From NCBI RefSeq assembly GCF_019578655.1, contig NC_063259.1:911001-975000 (forward strand): 64,000 nucleotides of DNA, written 5' to 3'. A model generated the notes under the pieces. That model searched no databases. It was given only the letters and a program-made list of their open reading frames with translations, and was not told the origin of the DNA. Shown in pieces: positions 34,586-44,782 of the stretch. Positions within the stretch are counted from its first letter, which is position 1; the number at the start of each line of letters is the position of its first letter. A program made the position numbers and the translations under genes. This DNA comes from Ricinus communis (taxonomy: Eukaryota; Streptophyta; Magnoliopsida; Malpighiales; Euphorbiaceae).

Positions 34586-37440
34586 TCTTGTGGTTCTTGG
34601 TAAAGAGAAAGTTTTTTTAAAAATCACATTTCGAAAGACTCTAGCTCTCAATGAAGTATTTCATGTACCTAATATTAGAGTAAATTTAATTTTTGTTGCT
34701 ATGTTGGGAAAGGTTAGAGTTAAGGTGTCATTTGAATCTGACAAGATTGTGATGATAAAGAATAATGTGTTTGCGGGAAAGGGTTATTGTAATCAAGGAC
34801 TTTTTGTACTTAATAATTCCAATATTATGAATGAAAATGCATCTTCTTCTGCTTCCTTGATTGATTCAATTGATTTAAGGCATGCTAGATTTAGGGCATG
34901 TTAGTGCTAGTTATATTCATAAAATGCAATCTATGGGCTTAATTTATGGTATTTATAATACATGCATGAATAAATGTGACATATGTTGTGAAGTTAAGTT
35001 AACTAAATAAACATGTCTTTTTTGTCCATAGAGAATCTAAATTACTTAGTTTAATTCATATTGATTTAGGAGACTTAAAGCAAACTATGACTATAGGTGG
35101 TAAGAAATATTATGTAACATTTACAGATAATTTTTCTAAATCTATTAAAGTATATTTACTTAGAAATAAAGATGAGGCTTTTGATGTATTTAATTTATAT
35201 AAAGTTGAAGTTGAAAATCTATTAAGTAAAAAGATTAAAAGAGTTAGATCAGATAACAATGGTGAATATATTTTGTTTAACAACTTTTATAAAAAAGAAC
35301 GAATAATTTATAAAATTACTCCTCCTTATTCACCTGAATCAAATGGAATAGCTGAAAGGAAAAATAGAAATTTAAAAGGAATGATGAATGTTGCTGAAAG
35401 GAAAAATAGAACTTTAAAAGAATTGATGGATGCTATGCTTGTTAGTTCTTGTACACCTGATAATTTAGGGTGAAGCTATTTTGTCCGTATGTCATTTACA
35501 AAATAGGATTCCATATAAGAAAACCTGTAAGACACCATACGAGTTATGGAAGGGCTACATGTCTAAACTTAAATATTTAAAAGTATCTTGCTAATGTTAC
35601 ATTGCCTGACCCTAAGAAAAGAAAAATTGGCTCTAAAACATCTGATTATATATTTATTGGTTATGCTAATCATAGTGTTGCATATAGATTTCTTATTTTC
35701 AAAAGTGATGTGCTTGATGTTAATACAATTGTTGAAACAAAAAATGTTGAGTTCTGTGAACATGTCTTTCCTTTAGAATCTGAGATTGTTTCTCATGCAC
35801 CTACTGAAAATGTTTTTGAGAACTCATCTAAGGAGTTAAGAAGGAGTAAAAGACAAAGAAAAGAAACTTCTTTTGTAAATGATTTTTACACTTATATTGT
35901 TGAAAATGATCCTTTGACAATTTCTGATACTTTCTTCTGATTCTATACTTTGGAAAGAAGCCATCAAAATCAAAACTAATTCTATTTTACAAAATAAGAC
36001 TTTGGATTTTGGTTGATTTACCACTTGGTGCTAAACCTATTGGTTGCAAATGAATTTTTAAAAGGAAATATAATCCTAATGTATCTATTGAAAAATATAA
36101 GGCAAGATTGGTTGCAAAAGGTTTTACTCAAGAATAAAATATTGATTATTTTGACACTTTTACCCGTGTGACCAGAATTTTCTCTACCTAAGTTTTGATT
36201 GCTCTAGTTTCAATCCATAAGCTTTTTATTCATTAAATGGATGTTAAAACTGTTTTTTTAAATGGTGATTTAGAAGAATAAATCTATATGGTGCAAGCTG
36301 AAGGTTGTGTTATTTATAGATAAGAAAATAAAGTTTGCAAATTGCTAAAATCTTTATATAGTTTAAAATATGGTCATAAGCAGTGGCATGAGAAATTTGA
36401 TCAAGTTTTGTTATACGATGGTTTCTCTTCTGTCGAAGTAAATAAGTGTGTTTATACAAAACTTGTTGATGGTGAAAGTATGATATTTGTTTATATGTGG
36501 TTGATATGCTCATATTTGGTACTAGCCTTAGTAGTACATAAAAATAAAGAGTTTCTTGCTTCTAAATTTGATATGAAACACATGGGTGAAGCAAGTGTTA
36601 TTTTAAGTATTAAATCATAAGGAAGGATGATAACATAATGCTATCTCAAGAATATTATGTTGAAAAACTTCTTAAGAAGTTTGGACATTTTAATATCACA
36701 CTAGTGAGTACCCCTGATGATGCTAACACTCAATTAAAGAAAAATAGAAGTGACCATGTCGCTCAATTTGAGTATGCACAGATTATTGGGAGTCTATTGC
36801 ATTTAATGAATTTCTCTAGACCTGACATAGCTTATGTTGTGTGTAAATTGAGTAGATATACACACAATCTCAATCATGATAATTGGGCTGCATTAGTCAA
36901 ACTAATGAAGTATTTGAGAGGTACCATGAAATATGGTATTTTTTATAGTAGATTTCCCATTGTAATAGAAGATATAATAATACTAACTAGATGTCAAATT
37001 CAAATGAGATAAAATCTACTAGTGATAATGTATTTACTCTAGGTGGGGGTGTAGTTACCTGAAAGTCAGCTAAACAAACTATTAATGTTATATCTACTAT
37101 GGAATCAGAATTTGCTACTCTAGAATTTGCTGGCAATGAGGCTGAGTGGTTGAGAAACCTTTTAGCCAGTATTCAATTGGGTTCAAAACCAACACCTTCT
37201 ATGTTTATGCATTATGATTGTCAAACAATAATTGTTATAGCAAAGAATAAAGCCTTCAATGGTAAGAACAAACACATTCATTTGAAACATGATATGATTA
37301 AACAATTGTTGAAAGATGGAATTATTTCTATTGATTATGTGAATCATAAGTGAATTTGACCGATCTTTTGATTAAACCTTTGGAAAGAAAGTTAATTAGT
37401 GAAACATCAAGGGGAATGAAACTTAAGCTAACATAAGATA
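34586..37440 (+). pseudogene. Copia B, protease linker, integrase, RT and RNase H
   Basis: It resumes after the insert with LALNEVFHVPNIRVNL at about 34644. Integrase is open 35087-35473: TFTDNFSKSIKVYLLRNKDE, VRSDNNGEYI (catalytic Asp) and PYSPESNGIAERKNR. That last motif is followed by a repeated AERKNR-like block, a short duplication at 35350-35420. The reverse transcriptase runs from about 36050, but its catalytic box reads YVVD at about 36493-36504, not YVDD. Next come VEKLLKKFGHFNITLVSTP and DIAYVVCKLSRYTHN. RNase H is open 37099-37353 (MESEFATLEFAGNEAEWL, KHIHLKHDMIKQLLKDG). Stops occur throughout. Confidence 0.85.
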
Positions 37441-38000
37441 TTAATAGTGATAGGAACCCAACTTTTGTGATTGGAGATTCCAAGAATAAAGTTCATATGG
37501 ATAAAAACAAGTCACTTGTTAATCTTGCTAGGACAATAATTTCCTTTCTTATGGTGTAAGTAGTACTAGACTACAATAAGTGAGAGAATGAACTAAAAAC
37601 TCTTAATGTATTTCATATTCCTTAAAAGTGGTATATTAATGGCATAATATACTTGATGAAATCACCTATATAAGTGCGGAGTGGGGCTGCTCCTATGAGA
37701 TTATGGCAAAATCTTTAAAGCATTAATGAATTACCAAGCACGCATATGACCTATTTAGTGCAAAACCATATAAAACAACAGAAATTGTGGAAGTATAATG
37801 TGATTGATAAGGTATTAGCCTACAACAAAGAGTCTTTGGTTCATAGAAGTTAGTATACTTCACCATTAACTATGTATGTTATGTCTTATTATTTTAGGTC
37901 TGGTTCATAAAAGAAAGATACCAGATTCGAAGCATTCTATAGTCATATTTAATCCAGAAAAATTATTTTTTTATAATTTTTTTTGAAATATGTGGGGGAT
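37441..38000 (+). other. Copia B tail between RNase H and 3' LTR
   Basis: Decayed sequence with no open frame of note. It ends in the purine-rich tract TGTGGGGGATTG-type primer at about 37991-38000, immediately before the 3' LTR. Confidence 0.6.
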
Positions 38001-38546
38001 TGTTGGATATGTCTTATATTTCAAAAATTCTTTTATCTCACGCTTCTAAAGTGAAAGCCTCCACTTTTGTTTATAAAAAAACTTTCTATTTGGGATTGTA
38101 AAGAGCCTTATGGTGTTTTGGGCTCGCATGCACAATAATTGAGCCAAAAGTCAAATTCAAGTAAAAATTTATGAATCCCCCGAGCGCAAAATGGGCTTGA
38201 ACCAAATCTAAGTTAATTTTTAATATTTTTATTTATTTATTTATATTTACCTTCTCTTAAAATGTTTATCTTTTATTTAATATTTTTCAATAATTCAGTC
38301 ACATATTATTCTACTATTCTTTTACTATAATGTTCAACTACTTGAAAAAATATCTCCTAAATTATTTTTATAATGTTACTATTTTTTATCATATAAATAT
38401 ATTTCTTTTATTGAGTTTTAGAGATATAGCTTTCTTCTTAAGCTTTCTTTTTACTCTACTATACTAAATTAATTGAATTTTGAAAAATTACTAAAATAAA
38501 TTCCTAAGATCGATGTCATTTCCGTAAGCTTCGTTTTTAATTAACA
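38001..38546 (+). repeat. Copia B 3' LTR
   Basis: Begins TGTTGGATATGTCTT after a polypurine tract and ends TTAATTAACA; 546 bp with TG and CA ends. It matches the 5' LTR at 24441-25010. No target duplication could be matched, because the 5' border is unclear. Confidence 0.85.
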
Positions 38547-39782
38547 CCTTTTAATGATAAATTACTGATTTTTATTACAATTTACAGCCATATATTTTTT
38601 TCATTTGAAAATAATAATATATTTAGAATCTCGTTGTAATATTATTTTTATTTTTTTGTACTTTTTATTTATATCATTATCTTACTCTTTTTTAAAATGT
38701 TAATGGGCATACAAAAAGATCAGAGTCAAATGTTCAGTTTCTTGAAGTCGGTTTTTTTTTTTCTTTCTTTTCTATCATAGTAAAATCCAATCCCAAATTC
38801 ATTTGAAACAACGATCATAAGATAAATGGCTAATTACACAACATATTTCATTAACAAAGAAATCATACCTTTAAGTATGGATGGAAGAATTTGTAATGGA
38901 AAATCAGGACATAATTCAACTAGATATTATAAATAAAAATAATAAAAAATAAAAAGAAGATTTTGTAGATTAGCTTCGCAAATGCCTATAACAACTTAAT
39001 TGAGATGAATATGAAATCACTCATTAAAAGAATTTCAAATTAGCATCCATGCGAGGCTTAACCTAGCAGTGAATATATATATTAATTTGAGTAAAATCTC
39101 ATATTTGAATCCCGTAATAAAATAAAATATAAAAAAAAAAAAGAAACAAAGAAATACAAGCAAGTATATAAAACCTATGTAATATCAAATTCAAAATCCC
39201 CTAGCTTCAAATCTTTCCATCCTGATACAGGTAACAAAATTAGAAGACAGGGTCAGAAGGGAAAGTTAAATCACCTTGGACACACGAGAAAAACCCAACA
39301 TCGCTGAGAAGAAGTACCCCAACATGGCTACAATTTCCAAACCTGTCATCATTTTCAACAACCAGCAATCCATCACTTGGATAACGCATTTCAGGGTTTT
39401 CCTAATATCTTTGAATGTAATTCCATGACTTGGAGAAGTCACACATGTGCAGTCATCATTCTGTTATTCCTCCTGTAAATCGCTGGGTGCTGCAAGCCTT
39501 TTCGGACAGAAGATTCCTTCCCTTTCCCATGTCTATCAGCTCAGCTATTGCTCAAAGCACACAGCACGGCCACTGCTACTCATCTTCAGAACTGGAATTA
39601 TCTCTTGCCCACAACTGGGTTTAGCACCAGTTTGAAATGTTGACCTACTTCAGGTCTCCGGCTGTATTCATCACCAAATTCAGCAGATAGTTTCAATTTG
39701 TAAATACCATAGTCCACAGCACATATCACACAAGCAGACTCTTCATCCATGCTTATTGCTTGCATATCTCTATCATGACATA
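38547..39782. other. Intergenic DNA and 3' untranslated region of the CLC gene
   Basis: AT-rich with no coding signal up to about 39200. The part nearest the gene (about 39200-39782) is less AT-rich and probably holds the 3' untranslated region of the minus-strand CLC gene. I cannot place the polyadenylation site. Confidence 0.5.
39046..39142 (+). repeat. Possible tRNA-derived SINE remnant
   Basis: GGCTTAACCTAGCAGTGA resembles the box A region, and TTTGAATCCCG at about 39104 resembles box B of tRNA-derived plant SINEs. An A-rich tail (about 39115-39145) follows. It is short and diverged, and no target duplication was sought in detail. Confidence 0.4.
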
Positions 39783-42700
39783 TTATGTCAGGGATTCTCT
39801 GGCTGCTAGAGCTCTACATCATCTCAAAAGCGGCGGAAAAATGAAAAACAAGGTCAACAAAAACAGCAAAACTGTAGTTTCCTACAGAAAATTTCAATGT
39901 GGAATCTGCAAATAAAAATATTTCCCAGGAAAAACTTATCATACTAGATAACTCCCCCCAAAACTCCTTAAGACTTAAATTAATAAAAAACCCTTAGGTT
40001 AGTTTTTCCACAGCTGATATTAGTTTTATTACTAGATGCTACATGCATTAAGAATCCATATTTGAGAGAGAAAGAAAGAGAGAGAGAGGAACCAAGTCTC
40101 TAGCACTGAACAGTTGAAACACGGGAAGTCAATCCAGATTGTATAAGGTTTAAGGACTAAGATGATAGTATAATGCGTCAAGATTTTAAAAAAATGCACA
40201 ACTAATTCCCTACCACTCAATAAAAGAGGCAAAGTATTATTCTAGAGATTATCTAAAGGAAGCACAATTAAAATAGGGGAGAAAGTTTGTGAAGGAACCT
40301 GCAAGTTAAGGTTATGCATTCTCTATCTAGAAGACCAACTGGTTGGCCTTTGTGATCTTCAGCATGCTCTGAAACAACTGGAACCTCGCTCAGACCATAC
40401 CTATCCATAATGAGTTGCACAGAAAAAAGATCCATGCTAGGCTTAGCAGTCCATGGTAATTGGCATATTTCCCCATCAAGTGAACAGATTTCAGATACTA
40501 AAAGCTCCTAAAATGAAAAAAAAGAGTCGAACAATCAAGGTTAGATGGTCAAAGGCAGGCTGTGGAAACTAAGTCAGATTAATGATTTATCAGGAACTTT
40601 ATGACATAGGAACTCAAGAAATTAAGACTGAAACTCTATTCGGGAATGTATCATGGCCCTATCTATTCATCTTTTTCTTCAAAATAAAAAGAGCTAAAAC
40701 CCTTTTCTTCACCTATTTTATTCTTGGATGGTTGTCAAAAGAGAATTCTATACCTTGCTCCTCTCAGCTTTTGCTTTTGTAATTTTGTTAAAATCTTCAA
40801 TGTCTCCAAGGGTCAGTAAACCAACTAAAACATTCCTCTCATCAACAATCAGTGCACAAGACTGCTTCTCCAAAAGCATGAGGCTGACTGCTTCAGTGAG
40901 CAAAGTGCTCATAAAAACAGTTATACATTGTGTTCTCATAGCTTCTGAAACAAAAATCCTCTTCTTGAATGCTTCTTTTTCAATACTAGAATCATCTAAA
41001 CAAAGAGAACTTTCAACTTCACAAAGGTTACTTGCATCAGTAGCCTTTTCAGCAAATACATAACCAGAAGATTGTCCATATGCAGCAGAAGAGGATATTT
41101 CGGGTTGTTTGGTAAGAACAACATTTCCCTTATTTGCTTTTCTGGTCTCCATGACTTCTCTTCTTGACTGTCCAGATGTAATCCATGAAGACAACCCTAC
41201 AGCTCCCAGTAGTGGGAGAACTATTCGATAGTCTTGCGTCAACTCAAAAAGCAGCAGAACTGCGGTAAGAGGCACCTGACACACTCCTGCAAGTGTTGCA
41301 GCCATTCCCACCTGCAATCAGAAACTTACAATGATCAGCCATATCATAATTTTTTGATGGTTTAGGGTATCAAGCATTCAGTTATTTTGAGTCCAATCGT
41401 CAAACTACTGGTGTACTCTTTTGGACAATACTTGTGTGGTATCAATCGTTGGGAATCATAATTCCTAATATCATCCATAAAGTGGTTAAATATATATAGT
41501 TCGATTGCAAAATTTGCAAGTGAACAAGGTTCTTAGGTGCTTTGCTAAGAGCTGATTCTGAAAGTTGATAAACCAAACAATGTTTTGAAAATACGTACTT
41601 TTTCAATCATCAAAATTCAATTAGTGAAATAAGGCAAAACAGATATCACAAATTTAGAAGCCGTATTAAGAGCAAAGTATTCTGAACTGCAAGTTGAAGC
41701 CTACAGGCCACAATCACTGGGAATTTGCTGATCTGCTTTCTGAAAATGGGACTCAATCTAGAAGTGGAGGAACATGCCCAAGCTTCGCCACAAAGGTACC
41801 TGCTTGAGTTACAACAATACTGGCAAGTGGCCCTTATAGTTGAAGGCTACGTATTTAATATTCCAGCTCAAGCTTAGCAGAACCTAAATTAAGACCTGGT
41901 ACTCTTTGATCTTCCGGTGAGATTATATGAGATCTGACTCTGAAGTTTGTAATAGTATAACAAGTGTGATTTTCATTTAGAAGGTTTTTACAGAATCCAT
42001 TATTTAATAACAGAATTTAAAAATATTATAATTCCTAAATTGTATCATGTCAAAGATTGGTACCAGGCCATATGCTTGAGGTGATGCTACTTCCAAGATG
42101 GATAGTTGAACCACTGGACTAGACTGAGAAAATGCTAAACTAATCAGTTTGCCATATGCCATTCCTGTTGCTGCACCAATAAACAGGGATGGTGCATAAT
42201 AACCACCTACTAATCCAGAGGCCCGGCACAAAGAGGTTGCGACTATCTTTACTCCCACAAGTTGAAGAAGTAGATCTGCAGAGAGGCCTTTCACAAAAGG
42301 CCGGGATTCCAGCAAAATGTCAACATTCTCAAAACCCCAATATAGGATTTCGGGATAAGCCAAGGCAATCATCCCAACCGCTAAGCCACCTACTACAGGA
42401 AACACAGGCCTTGGTATGCCAACATCCCTGTGAAGATTGTTGACAGTTGACAACAGAAATGATGTACATCTGGATAGAGACAAAGAAACCAAGCCGCACA
42501 GGACGCCCAGCAACAAATACAATGGGAGTTCTGAAAATGTTATCAGTAGGTTTAATAGCAAAATCTCTCATCCTTCTGGTAACAGATAGAATATTTACAT
42601 CTATAAAGGGCACATAAAATTGCATCCTAATGGAGAAAACACATGAGAAAACTGGCATGGTGTACCCAAGGCAACATCATATACAAGTAGCATCAGCAAT

Positions 42701-44011
42701 CAATAAAAAGTGATGGAAATTTTAAAAACCCTGGTGCTTCATTTAATTGCAGGAATGAGTCAGGAGACTGACTTGGGAATGCAACAATGCTTGTTTTTGG
42801 ATTGCATGGGAATATATTAAATTCTCACAAGGATATGAATGCTTTGACAACATTATCCCAATTATCACTAGATTAGACCCTTTAGATTTTATTGTAATCT
42901 AAGAAAAGAAAGCATCCCCAGTTGGGTTAAAGAAAAGTAGAATTGATCATAACTCAAAAAAGTGATAATTATAATAATAATTACCACCAATAGAGCGGAA
43001 GTCATACTCAGGGACCTTAAAGGCAGGTTCAGAACCAAGACCAACTTCAGATACAACAGAAGCTACAACTGCACTAATGATAACCATTGAAGTTGTATTG
43101 GTGAGTGATGCAGTCTTATTTGCGGATGATGGCCACAACACAGACTCAACAGCAAAGAAACAACCAGCAACAGCAGCATTGAATCCTGTCAAATTGTAAA
43201 TGTTAAACCTTTTTGTTTGTTTAAAGTAATTAATGTATTGCATAACCAATAAAAAGTATGAAAGTAAACCAGAAGAAATTCCAGCAGCAGAGCCGGCAGC
43301 CAAAAGAGAGAGCTTCGTTTGTGATTGTCGAGGAGAGAGAGTGAAAGAACCAATTCCTTTCGCAATTGAAGACCCAATCTCCACACTTGGACCTTCTGGT
43401 CCGAGTGAATTCCCAGTTCCAAGTGTAAAACAAGCAGCTACTGACTTAAGAAAGGGGCTTAATACAGCCAAGAAAGGATGGTTGCTATTGTTGTTGTTGT
43501 TGTTGTTATCATGAATGAGTGATCGAATAGTATTCAGGAAGCTGACAATAAGGCCCCCGCAAGCAGGAACGAAGATGACACGGATCCAGATAGAATCAAG
43601 AGGCTCTTCCCTTAGCCAGGATGCGCCTCTATATGGAATCCCATCCCAGAAAATGTCACGAATCTCATGTACTCCATTGTTGAACACAACTACAGCTAGT
43701 CCAGTGAGGATACCAATTACGCATGATGATACTATAATTCCATAATTTCCACCAATGGTTGTATCGGGTTCTTTCTCTTCTAGTTCTTCTTCCTCTTCTT
43801 CCTGTTCATTAGCAAGTGATTGTGGGATTCCAGTTCTAGTATCAGGAAGAGCACTGCAAACTCCTATAACTTTGTGATTTGAAGTGAAGGAAAAGTTGTT
43901 GCATTTAAATTTGGATTTGGGTTTTCTGCAATTCAAGAAATAGAAAGAAGAAGAAGAAGAGATGAGAGGAGGTTGGTGGTTGGTGACAAAGTGGAGAAAT
44001 GCGGTTTTCAT
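39783..44011 (-). CDS. CLC-E: CLC-e-type chloride channel/anion transporter, six exons, 735 residues
   Basis: Exons on the minus strand: 44011-43270, 43185-42985, 42530-42064, 41311-40754, 40507-40299, 39813-39783. All five introns have GT-AG ends and the joined frame is open (736 codons with stop). The N-terminus (residues 1-60) is Ser/Asn/Lys-rich and poor in acidic residues, like a plastid transit peptide, followed by a poly-Glu stretch (71-79). CLC signatures are GTGNSLGPEGP (198-208, gating Glu206), AVESVL (Glu261) and GGYYAPSLFIGAATG (423-437), then two CBS domains (about 591-645 and 657-725). Family knowledge: plant CLC-e and CLC-f carry the altered GTGNS-type filter, and Arabidopsis CLC-e sits in thylakoids. 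The alternative is CLC-f, but the transit-like start and short CBS linker favour e. The start was chosen as the first Met before the transit-like region; an upstream in-frame Met at 44134 would add 41 very basic residues. Confidence 0.9.
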
Positions 44012-44782
44012 TTTCTGTCTGCGCGCCCTATTTCTCATCCATTCTTTATCCAATCCTTTTCTTTTTCTCTTTTCTTTTTTTCTTTCTATATTTATTTTGA
44101 GATCTCTACATTTACATAAAGGAGAAAGGCTCAAATATCCTCTCCAATTTGTACTTCCGAGCCGAACAATTCTATTTTTAATTATTTTAATAAATAAATG
44201 AAAATTTTAATTAAAATTGAAATTATTGTAAGAGTCTTAAAGTGGTTTAACGTGAAAAAGAGATAATAATTAAATAATTAATTTTTAATAAAATTAAAAT
44301 GTATTAATACATAAATATTGAAAAGTTTTAATTTCAAATATTAAAAATTATTTTATTCGATTAATTTAGATAAAAAATTATAATTGTCAAGTTTACAATT
44401 TTCTTTCGAAAATTTAAATTTATTTAATTTTTAATTGAAACTAACTTATTTAATGGTGATCTAGAAGTTGAAGGGCCATTTAGCCCTTTATCCTTTACAA
44501 AAGTCATGTCATGTCTTATGCGGCCAAAATTGCAGGCCCCACTTACTTTCTTTCCCCAAACCAGTAAATATCATTCATGGCTACTTATTGTATAACAAGG
44601 GTATGGCAAATATATTAAAAAAAAAGTAATATATATTTTTAAAATAATTTATATTTATTAATTTATATTAAATATTTACTAATTTATATTCATAATATTT
44701 ATATTATATAATAAGTATTTAAATATTAAATATTTATTTTTATTAATTTTATTTTATTGAAAACATATTCATACTATATTAT
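44012..44782. other. Upstream region of the CLC gene
   Basis: 771 bp between the CLC start codon and the 5' LTR of the long-LTR element. The first 150 bp are pyrimidine-rich on the plus strand, a likely 5' untranslated leader. The rest is AT-rich. I see no firm TATA box. The promoter must lie mostly here or in the LTR. Confidence 0.5.

Noticed and set aside
34197..34904. A 235-codon plus-strand open frame
   Set aside because: Its first half is antisense to the gypsy protease and it runs over the AAGTA border into copia B. It is a chance fusion; only the part from 34586 is real copia reading.
42947..42984. Extension of the second CLC exon to the end of the open frame
   Set aside because: The reading beyond 42985 is intron. 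A GT donor there and the AG acceptor before 42530 join in the correct phase and give the expected family sequence.
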